This document shows, one piece after another, positions 34,443-43,768 of a stretch of DNA of 54,171 nt. The translations under genes and the position numbers were made by a program. The notes beneath the pieces are model-generated. The model made no database searches. It had not been told where the DNA came from and saw only the letters and a program-made list of their open reading frames with translations. Origin of the DNA: Gillisella vitis (GTDB lineage Bacteria > Pseudomonadota > Alphaproteobacteria > Rhizobiales > Rhizobiaceae); the NCBI RefSeq assembly GCF_001541345.2, contig NZ_LMVL02000013.1:1-54171 (forward strand), written 5' to 3'. Numbering within the stretch: position 1 is the stretch's first letter; every line of letters begins with the position of its first letter.

Positions 34443-35417
34443 ATGACCGCCATTCATCCGTCGACCATAAGCGAGGACGAGGCAAGAACCGCTGCCGCCA
34501 AGCGGGTGCGCTTTGCCGATGCAGTGTTCATCCGCGCCACCTGGCTTTGCGCCATGCTGGTGATGGTCGCATTGCTCGGGGTGTTCCTGTCGCTGCTGAT
34601 CGAATCCCTGCCGACCTGGCGAGAATTCGGCCTATCCTTCCTGTGGAACGAACGCTGGAGCCCGGCCAAGGACATTTACGGGGCCGCCGCACCGATTTAC
34701 GGCACGTTGATTACCTCGGTTATCGGCCTGGTGATCGGCGTTCCCGTCAGCTTCGGCATCGCTATTTTCCTGACTGAAATGTGTCCACCGCTGCTGCAAC
34801 GGCCCATCGGCACTGCCATTGAGCTTCTGGCTGGCATTCCCAGCATTATTTACGGGCTCTGGGGCTTCTTTGTGCTGGCGCCGATCATGCAATCCGTGGT
34901 GCAGCCCGCTTTGATCGCCACATTCGGCAATGTGCCTGTTCTCGGCCTGCTGTTCAGCGGCGCACCCTATGGCATCGGTCTTCTGACAGCGGGGATCGTG
35001 CTGGCCATCATGGTCATTCCATTCATCACCTCTGTCACCCGCGATGTGTTCGGTACGGTGCCGGTGCTGCTCAGAGAATCGGCCTATGGCATGGGCATGG
35101 CCACCTGGGAAGTCGTCTTCCACATCATCATTCCCTATACGCGGCGCGGCTTGATCGGCGGCGTCATGCTGGGGCTTGGCCGGGCGTTGGGCGAAACCAT
35201 GGCGGTCACCTTCGTGATCGGGAATTCACACCGGATCGCCACCTCGCTGCTATCGCCCGCCACGACGATTTCCGCCTCGATTGCCAATGAGTTTTCCGAG
35301 GCGACATCGGATCTCTATACGTCCAGTCTGGTGGCGCTTGGTCTCATCCTGTTCTTCATTACCTTTGCAGTTCTGGCGCTTGCCAAGTGGCTGATCGGGC
35401 GCAGCGAAAGTTTTTGA
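34443..35417 (+). CDS. pstC: phosphate ABC transporter permease PstC
   Basis: This inner-membrane permease has 324 residues and about six helices. The family's loop that couples to the ATPase is in RESAYGMGMATWEVVFHI, followed by RGLIGGVMLGLGRALGETMAVTFVIGN. LAGIPSIIYGLWGFFVLAP is the typical mid-protein signature. It starts 99 bp after pstS and ends 9 bp before pstA. Confidence 0.96.
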   Translation: MTAIHPSTISEDEARTAAAKRVRFADAVFIRATWLCAMLVMVALLGVFLSLLIESLPTWREFGLSFLWNERWSPAKDIYGAAAPIYGTLITSVIGLVIGVPVSFGIAIFLTEMCPPLLQRPIGTAIELLAGIPSIIYGLWGFFVLAPIMQSVVQPALIATFGNVPVLGLLFSGAPYGIGLLTAGIVLAIMVIPFITSVTRDVFGTVPVLLRESAYGMGMATWEVVFHIIIPYTRRGLIGGVMLGLGRALGETMAVTFVIGNSHRIATSLLSPATTISASIANEFSEATSDLYTSSLVALGLILFFITFAVLALAKWLIGRSESF

Positions 35418-35426
35418 GGCCAGCCG

Positions 35427-36278
35427 ATGTCGATTGTTTCTCGCCGCTATCTCGTCAACCGTATCGCCCTTGGCCTGTCACTGGCCTCGGCCATGCTTGG
35501 TCTCGCCGTTCTGGCGGCGATCCTGTGGACGCTGTTCAGCAATGGTCTGCAAGCGATCACGCTTGACCTCTTCACCAAGATGACACCGCCGCCCGGCTCG
35601 GATGGCGGTCTTGCCAATGCCATCTATGGTTCCTTCATGATGACGCTGCTGGCAACTGTGGTGGCAACGCCAATCGGTATTCTGGCTGGCACCTATCTTT
35701 CGGAATATGGGCGCGGCACGAAGCTTGGCATGGTGGCGATCTTCGTCAATGATATCCTGCTGGCCGCACCGTCCATCGTCATTGGCCTGTTTGTCTATAC
35801 GCTGCTGGTCGTGCCGTTCCGGCATTTCTCCGGCTATGCCGGGGCTGCCTCGCTGGCGCTGATTGCCATTCCGGTCATCAACCGCACCACCCAGGATATG
35901 CTGGCGCTGGTGCCGGATGCAATGCGTGAGGCGGCGGCGGCGCTTGGCGCGCCACGCTGGAAAATCATGACCTCGGTGATCTGGCGCAGCGCCCGCTCCG
36001 GCATGTTGACCGGTGTGCTGCTGGCTGTCGCCCGGATCAGCGGCGAGACCGCACCTTTGCTGTTTACCGCGCTCAACAATCAATACTGGACCGCCGATCT
36101 CAGCCAGCCGATTGCCAATCTGCCGGTGGTGATCTTCCAGTTCGCCATGAGCCCCTATGAGGATTGGCAGCGGCTGGCCTGGGGCGGGGCATTGCTGATC
36201 ACGGTGACGATCCTGGTTTTGAATATCGTCGCACGAAGCCTGTCGGCGGGCTTGTTGTTTGGAAAGAAGGATAGATAG
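35427..36278 (+). CDS. pstA: phosphate ABC transporter permease PstA
   Basis: This is the second phosphate permease subunit (283 residues, about six helices). It has the EAA-type ATPase-coupling loop around VPDAMREAAAALGAPRWKIM and RSGMLTGVLLAVARISGETAPLLFT. It follows pstC by 9 bp with GAGG upstream of the ATG and abuts pstB directly. Size is normal. Confidence 0.96.
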   Translation: MSIVSRRYLVNRIALGLSLASAMLGLAVLAAILWTLFSNGLQAITLDLFTKMTPPPGSDGGLANAIYGSFMMTLLATVVATPIGILAGTYLSEYGRGTKLGMVAIFVNDILLAAPSIVIGLFVYTLLVVPFRHFSGYAGAASLALIAIPVINRTTQDMLALVPDAMREAAAALGAPRWKIMTSVIWRSARSGMLTGVLLAVARISGETAPLLFTALNNQYWTADLSQPIANLPVVIFQFAMSPYEDWQRLAWGGALLITVTILVLNIVARSLSAGLLFGKKDR

Positions 36279-37115
36279 ATGCAAATGTCTGACACGGGTA
36301 CCAGGACGCCTCTGATGCGCGCGCCCCTGCAAGCCTTCAATCCGTCCGATATTGGCCGCCCTATCAAGGTCGAGGCCAAGCAGCTGTCATTTTATTACCA
36401 GAACGGCTATCAGGCGATCAAAAATGTCGATCTCGGCCTGCGTGACCGCACGGTCACCGCCTTTATCGGCCCGTCCGGCTGTGGGAAATCGACCCTGCTG
36501 CGAATTTTCAACCGGATGTACGATCTCTATCCGGGCCAGAAGGTGACGGGCGAGGTTTTGCTCGATGGACGCAATATTCTCAACCCATCGGAAGACCTGA
36601 ACCGGCTGCGCGCCAAGATCGGCATGGTCTTTCAAAAGCCGACGCCGTTTCCGATGTCGATCTACGAGAATATCGCTTTCGGCATCCGTCTTTATGAAAA
36701 GCTTTCCAAGCCGGATATGGATAATCGCGTTGAAGCAGCACTTCAGGAAGCAGCCCTTTGGGGTGAGGTGAAGGACAAGCTGCACCAGAGCGGGCTTGGG
36801 CTTTCCGGTGGTCAGCAGCAGCGCCTGTGCATTGCCCGCGCCATTGCCGTCAAGCCGTCCGTGCTGCTGCTGGACGAACCGGCCTCGGCGCTCGATCCGA
36901 TCTCGACCAGCAAGTTGGAAGAATTGATTGAAACCCTACGGTCCACCTATTGCATCGCCATCGTCACCCATAATTTGCATCAGGCGGCGCGCATCTCGCA
37001 ATATACCGCCTTCATGTACCTGGGCGAACTGGTGGAATTCGACCGCACCGAAGCGATTTTCAGTGCCCCAAGCGACCAGCGTACCAGCGATTATGTGACC
37101 GGCCGGTTCGGCTGA
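36279..37115 (+). CDS. pstB: phosphate ABC transporter ATP-binding protein PstB
   Basis: This is the ATPase of the Pst importer (278 residues): Walker A GPSGCGKSTLLRIFNRM, Q-loop GMVFQKPTPFPMSIYENIAFG, signature LGLSGGQQQRLCIARAIAV, Walker B LLLDEPASALDP and H-loop VTHNLHQAARISQYTAFMYLG. The ATG at 36279 abuts the pstA stop; a second ATG at 36285 is also possible. No phoU or phoB follows: the next gene is an unrelated flavoprotein 123 bp on. Confidence 0.97.
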   Translation: MQMSDTGTRTPLMRAPLQAFNPSDIGRPIKVEAKQLSFYYQNGYQAIKNVDLGLRDRTVTAFIGPSGCGKSTLLRIFNRMYDLYPGQKVTGEVLLDGRNILNPSEDLNRLRAKIGMVFQKPTPFPMSIYENIAFGIRLYEKLSKPDMDNRVEAALQEAALWGEVKDKLHQSGLGLSGGQQQRLCIARAIAVKPSVLLLDEPASALDPISTSKLEELIETLRSTYCIAIVTHNLHQAARISQYTAFMYLGELVEFDRTEAIFSAPSDQRTSDYVTGRFG

Positions 37116-37237
37116 TCGTTCCGCGATGCCGAGGACGGGATATCAGCAATTCCTGCCGCAATGACTGGACAAGCCTGTCTGGTCTGGCCATACCTGCAAC
37201 CAATTGACAAAATGGTTCGAGATGCAGGGAGACGGGC

Positions 37238-38647
37238 ATGAGCAGGAAGGATGTCGTGGCGGGAATGCGCAACGAGGAAGGGATCGCAACCGTTCTAGGC
37301 CTGCTCAAGCAGTCCTTCGGCGAGCGGTTCCAGACCGGCCAGTCCTTTCGTGAGCAACATGCCCACACCACCACCTATCTGCCGGCGCAATTGCCCGATG
37401 GGGTGGTTTTCGTCGAAAGCGCCGAGGATGTGAAGACAGTGGTGCGGATCTGCGCCCAGCATAAGGTGCCGATGGTGCCGTTCGGGGTTGGCTCGTCGCT
37501 GGAGGGGCAGGTCAATGCGGCGCATGGCGGTATTTCCATCGATTTCACCCGGATGGACAAGGTTCTTGAGGTCAATGCCGAGGATCTCGACTGCGCCGTG
37601 CAGCCCGGCGTGACGCGCGAGGCGCTGAACACCTATCTGCGTGATACCGGCCTGTTCTTCCCCATCGATCCCGGCGCCAATGCCTCCATTGGCGGCATGG
37701 CCTCGACAAGGGCTTCCGGCACCAATGCGGTACGCTATGGCACGATGAAGGACAATGTCATGGCCCTGACGGTGGTGACCGCCAATGGAGAAGAGATCCG
37801 CACCGCCCACCGCGCCCGTAAATCCTCGGCGGGCTATGACCTGACACGGCTGTTTGTCGGTGCCGAAGGTACGCTGGGGGTGATCACCTCGATCACCCTC
37901 AAACTTCAGGGCATTCCGGAAAAGATTGGTGGCGGGGTCTGCGCTTTTGCCGATGTAAAATCGGCCTGCGATGCTGTCATCATGACCATCCAGATGGGCA
38001 TTCCCGTGGCGCGGATCGAGCTGCTCGACGCTATGCAGGTCCGGGCCTGCAATGCCTATTCCAACCTTAGCCTGCCGGAAAGGCCGACGCTGTTTCTGGA
38101 GTTTCACGGCACGGAGCAGACGGTGGCCTTGCAGGCGGAACAGTTTGCAGCCATTGCCGAGGAGTATGGCGCCGAAGACCTGCGCTTCACCTCCGATCCG
38201 CAGGAGCGCGCCCAATTGTGGAAAGCACGTCACAACGCCTATTGGGCAGGCCGGGCGCTGGCCCCGGAACTGGCGGGCTTGTCGACCGATGTCTGCGTGC
38301 CGATCTCCAAACTGGCGGAATGCGTGGCGGAAACCCAGGCCGATATTGCCGAGACCGGGCTTCTGGCACCGATTGTCGGCCATGTCGGTGATGGTAATTT
38401 CCATCTGCTGATCCTGTTCGACGACAAGGACGCTGAGAATGTCGATAAGGTAGAGGCGTTCATGGCGCGGTTGAACGACCGTGCGCTGGCCATGGATGGC
38501 ACCTGCACCGGCGAACATGGGGTCGGCCAGGGCAAGATGTCCTATCTGGAAGCTGAGCTTGGCGGAGCGCTGGATGTGATGCGCCAGGTAAAGCGTGGAC
38601 TGGACCCCGACAATCTGTTTAATCCAGGCAAGATCTTCCGGCTTTGA
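37238..38647 (+). CDS. FAD-binding D-lactate/2-hydroxyacid dehydrogenase
   Basis: This is a 469-residue vanillyl-alcohol-oxidase fold flavoprotein. The FAD domain has VPMVPFGVGSSLEGQVNAAHGG, PGANASIGGMASTRASGTNAVRYG and FVGAEGTLGVITSITLKLQ. The FAD-oxidase C-terminal domain has IVGHVGDGNFHLLI (metal histidines) and CTGEHGVGQGKMSYL. The plan matches membrane-free D-lactate dehydrogenase (cytochrome-linked) or glycolate-oxidase GlcD-like enzymes; no GlcE/GlcF partners are adjacent, favouring a stand-alone D-lactate type. The ATG at 37238 has AGGGAGA upstream. Confidence 0.9.
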   Translation: MSRKDVVAGMRNEEGIATVLGLLKQSFGERFQTGQSFREQHAHTTTYLPAQLPDGVVFVESAEDVKTVVRICAQHKVPMVPFGVGSSLEGQVNAAHGGISIDFTRMDKVLEVNAEDLDCAVQPGVTREALNTYLRDTGLFFPIDPGANASIGGMASTRASGTNAVRYGTMKDNVMALTVVTANGEEIRTAHRARKSSAGYDLTRLFVGAEGTLGVITSITLKLQGIPEKIGGGVCAFADVKSACDAVIMTIQMGIPVARIELLDAMQVRACNAYSNLSLPERPTLFLEFHGTEQTVALQAEQFAAIAEEYGAEDLRFTSDPQERAQLWKARHNAYWAGRALAPELAGLSTDVCVPISKLAECVAETQADIAETGLLAPIVGHVGDGNFHLLILFDDKDAENVDKVEAFMARLNDRALAMDGTCTGEHGVGQGKMSYLEAELGGALDVMRQVKRGLDPDNLFNPGKIFRL

Positions 38648-38735
38648 TCCGCAGGCTTAAAGCCGTTACCATAATGAGTAGGCCGGTTTGATAACGGGCA
38701 TGAAACAACAACATGAAACAACTTAGGGAGTCGCA

Positions 38736-41700
38736 GTGCTAGGCAGACTGTTCATCGCGTTTGGCGGATTGGTCGTGGTGGCGCTGTTTGCCGCGCTTCT
38801 AGCGCCGCTTTTCGTCAACTGGACGGACTTCCGCAAGGATTTCGAGGATCAGGCCAGCCGTCTTCTCGGTAAAAAGGTGGTGGTCCACGGCGCTGTCGAG
38901 GCGCGTATCCTGCCGTTTCCGTCGATCACGATGAATGACGTCACGGTCGGGCCGGGTACTGATGGCAAGACGCTGGCGCATGTCGCGCGGTTTTCCATGG
39001 ATGCCGAGCTTGCGCCGTTCCTGTCTGGCGAAGCGCGGATTTTCGCCATGCGGATCGAGCAGCCGAATGTGCGGTTGCGCGTGTTGCCGGACGGTTCGCT
39101 GGACTGGTTGCAGGGCAGTCAGCCAAGCCTGCCGGGTCGCAATGTCGTGCTGGAAAAGGTGACGGTTGTCGATGGCGCTCTGACCCTGGTCGATCAGCAG
39201 ACAGGTCGCACCCGCCAGATCAGCGGACTCAATGCCGATATGACGGCCCGCTCGCTGGCCGGTCCCTGGACGGTGACGGGGCAGGGCGCGCTTGATGGCC
39301 AGTCCGGCAATTTCTCGCTGTCCAGCCTGCAACCGGATCCGGCCAAGGGCGCTGTGCCGGTGAAAATCCATATCGCCCCGGATGCAACGCCCGTCGATAT
39401 CGACCTGTCCGGCGATCTCACGCTTGTCGACAAGCGCCCGACCTTGCAGGGAAGTTTCCTGGCGGCCTTGCGCGCCACTGCCAATGCCGAGGACGGTCAG
39501 GTGAGCGCGCCGATGGGTAATCCGGTGCTGCCGCCACGCATCAAGGGCAAGTTCGAACTGGCCAATGACCGGGTGCGGATTCCGGAATACCGGATGGAAA
39601 TCGGTGCCAGCGACCAGCCCTATATCATCACCGGCGAGGCGACGCTGGACAGCGGCAAGGCGCCGGAATTTCTGCTGACAGCTGAGGGCCAGCAGATCGA
39701 CGTCGATAAGCTGACGCCCACCCTGCCCAAGGGCAAGACCGGTCGGCAGATGCAGAATTCCGCTCGCCAGCGTATCCAGTCGCTGATCGCGCTCGCAGAC
39801 CGGATCCCCATTCCAGATATGCCGGGTCGCGCCAGCCTGAAACTTCCGGCGATTGTCGCAGGCGATACCGTTATCAGGGACATCACCCTGGATCTGCGGC
39901 CTGCCGGAACCGGTTGGCAGGTCGATAAGGCGGTTGCCACCCTGCCGGGCCGCACCCAGGCGGAAGCCTCGGGACGGCTACAACTGAAAGGTCAGGCCTC
40001 CTTTAACGGTTCGCTGCTGGTTGCGTCCAGCCAACCCTCCGGGCTGGCTTCCTGGCTATCGGGCGATGTTGATCCGGCCATCCGGCAATTGCGCACAGCG
40101 GGCTTTTCCGCCAATGTCAACCTGACCTCCGACCTGCAACGGTTCGACAAGCTGGAATTGGCGATCGGGCCAGCCAGCCTGCATGGGCGTCTTGAGCGGC
40201 GATCAGCCGATGGCGTCATGCCCAGCCTGTCCTTTGATCTCTCCGGCAATGCCTTCGACTTCGATGCAACGAAAGCGCTGGCTTCGCTGGTGTCCGGCGA
40301 TACCAGCGACGATGCTCTGCTGAAGCACCAGATTGCCGGGAACATCAAGGTCGATGCGTTTTCGGCATTCGGCATCACGGCTCGTGATGTGGATGGGCTG
40401 TTTACCTACAAGGATGGCGGGTTTTCGGTGCGCAAGCTGGATATTGGCAATCTTGCCGGCGCCAGTATCAAGGCGACGGGCGAGGCCACTGGCTCGCTTG
40501 CCGATTATAGTGGCAAAGCGCAGGTCATGCTGCATGCTGACGACATGAGCGGATTTCTGGCCATGCTGCATCAGCAATTGCCGCAGCACCCGCTGCTGGC
40601 CCGGCTGGCGTCCAGCGGGCAATGGTACTCCGATGCCGACATTGTGGTGAATGCCCGTTTTGGTGACGCTCAGTATGGCGGCTTGCAGGTTGACCTACAG
40701 GGCAAGGCCAATGGCACGGCGGTCGATGCCGCCTATCGACAGGACAGCCTGTTCGATGTGTTCGATGATTCAGAGAAGAGCTTTTCGCTGACCGCTGCCA
40801 ATGAAGAACCTTCGGCGCTGTTGGGTCAGCTTGGCTTCGATCCACTGCCGGTGCCGATGGATGGCGGTGCGAAACTGACCCTGCAACTGAAACAGCAGGG
40901 AACCGCGCCAGCGGATGGCCAGATGTCATTGACGGCGGGTGCGACCCGGCTTGGGGTGAGCGGCACGGTCAATCTCGGTGCCGACCTGTTCTTGCAGGGC
41001 AAGGGCAAGGTGGAGCTGGCCAGCGACGATATTGCCCCCTTGCTGATCATGAATGCAGTCAGTCTCCCCGACATCGACACTGGTCTGCCAATCACCCTGA
41101 CCGGCGACATCGAGCGGCAGGGCGAAAAGACGCAATTGCACGATATAAAAGGCGAGGTTGCGGGCGATGATTTGTCCGGCACGCTGGTGCTGGAGCCGAC
41201 GGCTTCAGCGGTTAAAATCGGCGGTGTGGTTGGCCTGGAGACCGTTGATCTCGAGTGGTTGGCATCGACCGTGATCGGCCCGGTCAAAGATGTTGCATCC
41301 AATACGTTATCGGCGGCGAAGGTGCAGCTCCCTGTCTGGGGCGACATGCAGATGGACATCGCCCTCAAGGCTGGCACACTCGATCTTGGCCCGCTGCCGG
41401 CCGCCCGTGATGTTGCAGCGCGCCTGACGCTGGTGGATGGCGGCATGGCGCTGGAAGATCTATCCGGCACTCTGTTCGGCGGCGATCTCTCCGGGCGCAT
41501 GTCGCTCGCCAACAACCAGGGAACGGCTTTTTTGCGCAGCAGACTGTCCCTTGCCAATGCCGACTTGGGCAAGATCTGGCCTGATAGCGGCCTGTCCGGT
41601 CAAGCCAGGCTGCAAGTGATGGCAGAGGGCAGTGGCGGTAGCGCCATAGGCCTGCTGGGATCGGTGAACGGTTCCGGTCAGGTCGATGTCTCCGCCCTGG

Positions 41701-42431
41701 TTATCCCGGACCTGGACCTGTCCAGCTTTCCCGCGCTCTCGGCGTCGTTTGGGGCTGCGACCAGTGAGGTGACGCCTGGGCAGGTTTCCGCAGCGCTGAC
41801 GCCACTGCTGGCCCGCGCGCCTGCACGGCTGGGCGACGTGACTATGCCGTTTACGCTGAGTGACGGCAAAGCCCGGATGCAAGGTGTGAAACTGCCAGCC
41901 AAGGATGCCGCTATCGAGACGCAGGCCGTTGTGACGGTTGCCTCTGGTGACGTCGATGCCAATGTCCAGATCGCCTTCGATCCGGCTACAGCGGTCTCTG
42001 CGCCGGGGGAGGCTGTTGCAGCGCAGACGGATGCTGGACAGGGAACGGCGGGAGATGCAGCGCCGACCGTCCACCTGCTGTTGAGCGGCCCTCTCGCTGC
42101 GCCCAAGCGGCAGCTGGATGTTCGTGAAATGGCAAGCTATCTATCGCTCCAGGCTTTCGAACGTGAGCGTCGCCGGGTGGAAACATTGCAAGCCGCTGTG
42201 TTGGAAAAGCAAAGGCTGCGGCGCGAAGTGGCCTATTATACCGCCCTTGCAGCGGAGCGTGCGGCGGTGCAGGCCAAGGCTGCGGCGGCAGCCGATGCCG
42301 CGGCACGGGCTGCGGAGGCGGCGGCGAGAGCGGCGGATCGTGGTGCTGGCAATGCTGCGCCATCAACACCGCGCGATGGGTCGAATAACGGTTTCAAACT
42401 TGAGTTGCAGGATTTGCCCGGAGTGCAATAA
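38736..42431 (+). CDS. AsmA family giant envelope protein
   Basis: This 1231-residue protein has a single N-terminal membrane anchor (IAFGGLVVVALFAALLAPLFV), followed directly by VNWTDFRKDFEDQAS and RLLGKKVVVHGAVEARILPFPSI. Together these are the AsmA N-terminal signature, including the R-P-x-P-like strand start. The bulk is beta-rich repeat structure (many V/I/L-x-G-x-L strands), as in AsmA/YhdP/TamB proteins that bridge inner and outer membranes and move phospholipids. The last ~95 residues switch to an alanine/arginine coiled coil (RERRRVETLQAAVLEKQ) with a disordered end. Start is GTG at 38736 with GGGAG upstream. Function is by family. Confidence 0.92.
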   Translation: MLGRLFIAFGGLVVVALFAALLAPLFVNWTDFRKDFEDQASRLLGKKVVVHGAVEARILPFPSITMNDVTVGPGTDGKTLAHVARFSMDAELAPFLSGEARIFAMRIEQPNVRLRVLPDGSLDWLQGSQPSLPGRNVVLEKVTVVDGALTLVDQQTGRTRQISGLNADMTARSLAGPWTVTGQGALDGQSGNFSLSSLQPDPAKGAVPVKIHIAPDATPVDIDLSGDLTLVDKRPTLQGSFLAALRATANAEDGQVSAPMGNPVLPPRIKGKFELANDRVRIPEYRMEIGASDQPYIITGEATLDSGKAPEFLLTAEGQQIDVDKLTPTLPKGKTGRQMQNSARQRIQSLIALADRIPIPDMPGRASLKLPAIVAGDTVIRDITLDLRPAGTGWQVDKAVATLPGRTQAEASGRLQLKGQASFNGSLLVASSQPSGLASWLSGDVDPAIRQLRTAGFSANVNLTSDLQRFDKLELAIGPASLHGRLERRSADGVMPSLSFDLSGNAFDFDATKALASLVSGDTSDDALLKHQIAGNIKVDAFSAFGITARDVDGLFTYKDGGFSVRKLDIGNLAGASIKATGEATGSLADYSGKAQVMLHADDMSGFLAMLHQQLPQHPLLARLASSGQWYSDADIVVNARFGDAQYGGLQVDLQGKANGTAVDAAYRQDSLFDVFDDSEKSFSLTAANEEPSALLGQLGFDPLPVPMDGGAKLTLQLKQQGTAPADGQMSLTAGATRLGVSGTVNLGADLFLQGKGKVELASDDIAPLLIMNAVSLPDIDTGLPITLTGDIERQGEKTQLHDIKGEVAGDDLSGTLVLEPTASAVKIGGVVGLETVDLEWLASTVIGPVKDVASNTLSAAKVQLPVWGDMQMDIALKAGTLDLGPLPAARDVAARLTLVDGGMALEDLSGTLFGGDLSGRMSLANNQGTAFLRSRLSLANADLGKIWPDSGLSGQARLQVMAEGSGGSAIGLLGSVNGSGQVDVSALVIPDLDLSSFPALSASFGAATSEVTPGQVSAALTPLLARAPARLGDVTMPFTLSDGKARMQGVKLPAKDAAIETQAVVTVASGDVDANVQIAFDPATAVSAPGEAVAAQTDAGQGTAGDAAPTVHLLLSGPLAAPKRQLDVREMASYLSLQAFERERRRVETLQAAVLEKQRLRREVAYYTALAAERAAVQAKAAAAADAAARAAEAAARAADRGAGNAAPSTPRDGSNNGFKLELQDLPGVQ

Positions 42432-42450
42432 TTTACGTGCAATAATTTAC
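42423..42450. repeat. 14-bp tandem duplication at the end of the AsmA-like gene
   Basis: GTGCAATAATTTAC occurs twice in tandem (42423-42436 and 42437-42450), the first copy containing the stop codon of the gene ending at 42431. Diverged GTTCAATAAC and GCGCAATAAC follow to 42475. Confidence 0.75.
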
Positions 42451-42598
42451 GTTCAATAACGAAAGCGCAATAACGTCGGCTACTGCATGATGAGCTTGCG
42501 GCCTTATGAACTTGCCGCCTGGCGAAAAGACAAAAAAGTACCGCTATGCCATCATGGCAGAGCGGTGCTGCGTCTCGATAGAGATCGATCAGAAAATT

Positions 42599-42874
42599 TC
42601 AGAGAAAGGCTTCGCGCTGGCCAAACGGAGGCATGGCGCCGCCACCCATATTGCCGCCACCGAAATTCGGGAACTTGCCTTCAAAGCCTTCGAAACCCTC
42701 AGGTGCGGAACCTTCGGCGGATGACGATGTCTCGGAGGAGGTGCTGGTGGATGCTGCTGTTGTGCTGGTCGATGCTGTCGCGTCGGTGGTGGTCTGCTCT
42801 TCGCTTGGCTTTTGCATGCGGCCCATTGGCGGCATCATTGGCATGAACGACTGGGAAGAAACTGCGCTTGTCAT
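42599..42874 (-). CDS. low-complexity Met/Gly/Ser/Thr-rich small protein
   Basis: This is a 91-residue protein with three zones: an N-terminal methionine/proline stretch (SFMPMMPPMGRM), a long serine/threonine run (about residues 27-55, TTTDATASTSTTAASTSTSS), and an acidic-aromatic glycine tail (EGFEGFEGKFPNFGGGNM then PPFGQREAFL). It has no signal peptide, no cysteine and no family I know; it looks disordered. The ATG at 42874 has AAGGA nine bases upstream. A TTG at 42892 is less likely. It could be an artefact of compositional bias, but the good ribosome site makes it worth keeping. Confidence 0.5.
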   Translation of the reverse strand: MTSAVSSQSFMPMMPPMGRMQKPSEEQTTTDATASTSTTAASTSTSSETSSSAEGSAPEGFEGFEGKFPNFGGGNMGGGAMPPFGQREAFL

Positions 42875-43193
42875 ATTTGAAATCCTTTTCAAATGAAGTT
42901 GGCGCTGTTGGAGGGGGCGTATCGGGTGGAGAAATCCTGCACCATTCCCGGGCGTCCTGCAGCTTTCAGCGCAGCCCGACCATAATAGTCGTTCCCTAAT
43001 GAAACGTTATTTAACATAACCTTTGTCCGGGGATGTCGGTCAGATTAACATAACTTTACTTCATGGGCCCCTGAAACGGACGATTTGTCTCGTCAGACGG
43101 GACGCTGGAATACGAAAGGCCTCTGGTGAGGTTGATCACAGGCCCAAATTGTCGTGTTTTCGAATCACTGGACCATTTACAGGGATACGCATT
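42875..43193. other. ~320-bp intergenic region with paired TTAACATAAC sites
   Basis: The stretch is AT-rich near 43000-43060 and carries TTAACATAAC twice (43011-43020 and 43045-43054), 34 bp apart start to start. These could be operator half-sites or a promoter for the minus-strand gene at 42874. I see no gene or RNA structure here. Confidence 0.45.
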
Positions 43194-43424
43194 TCAATGC
43201 GGATCGGAGCCAGACTGTTTGAGCCATTCCAGCACATAGAGCCGCAGAGCCGACGAGAGATTGCAATCCGCCGGGCGTTTGCCGTCAATATCCGCAATCA
43301 ATGCCGCAATCGGGATATTACGGCGTTCGGCAATCCCGCGAATTTCCTGCCAGAATGCATCTTCCAGAGAAAAACTGGTGCGATGTCCATGGAGGGAAAT
43401 AGAATGTTTGCGGATCAGCGGCAT
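43194..43424 (-). CDS. ribbon-helix-helix domain protein
   Basis: This 76-residue protein resembles the aryl-sulfate-sulfotransferase-neighbour RHH family (RHH_4-type). It has KHSISLHGHRTSFSLEDAFW, an IRGIAERRNIPIAALI helix pair and LSSALRLYVLEWL at the end. RHH proteins bind DNA as dimers, often as small repressors. It follows the DUF4169 gene by ~105 bp on the same strand, the arrangement seen in rhizobia with sspB upstream. The ATG at 43424 has no ribosome-binding sequence, so the start may be off. Confidence 0.8.
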   Translation of the reverse strand: MPLIRKHSISLHGHRTSFSLEDAFWQEIRGIAERRNIPIAALIADIDGKRPADCNLSSALRLYVLEWLKQSGSDPH

Positions 43425-43529
43425 AGAGGAGGCCGTTCAAGGGACATCAAAAGGCAAGCGAGTGGCTTGGTATGTCCCCGTCCTGCCATGGGAAATCCTG
43501 TCAGGAGCAATAGGAACAAACGTCCGCTC

Positions 43530-43742
43530 TCAACCGAGCTCGTCTGGCGCAGGACTGGCCGGTTTCGGTTCCAGTTTGGAATTGTCGAGAGCAGCCCGGG
43601 CCTTGTCGTTCAGGGCGCTGGTCAGGTTTTTCTCAGCCTTGCTTCGTCCGAAACTCACGCGGTTCTGATCCGCGATCTTTTCCTTTTCGGTACGCGCTTT
43701 GGCTTTCCTGACCTGACGTAGATTAACGACTTCGCCCGACAT
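43530..43742 (-). CDS. DUF4169 family protein
   Basis: This 70-residue basic protein of unknown function has the family opening GEVVNLRQVRKAKARTEKEK and the following NRVSFGRSKAEKNL motif. It is predicted as a long helix with an extended proline-rich tail. It lies 26 bp after the sspB stop on the same strand, so it is probably co-transcribed with sspB and perhaps with the RHH gene downstream. Confidence 0.85.
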   Translation of the reverse strand: MSGEVVNLRQVRKAKARTEKEKIADQNRVSFGRSKAEKNLTSALNDKARAALDNSKLEPKPASPAPDELG

Positions 43743-43768
43743 GCGCTGCTTTCCTTGGCTGTACCGCC

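Noticed and set aside
37295..38518. 407-residue open frame on the minus strand
   Set aside because: Antisense to the D-lactate dehydrogenase-type gene, which has clear FAD motifs.
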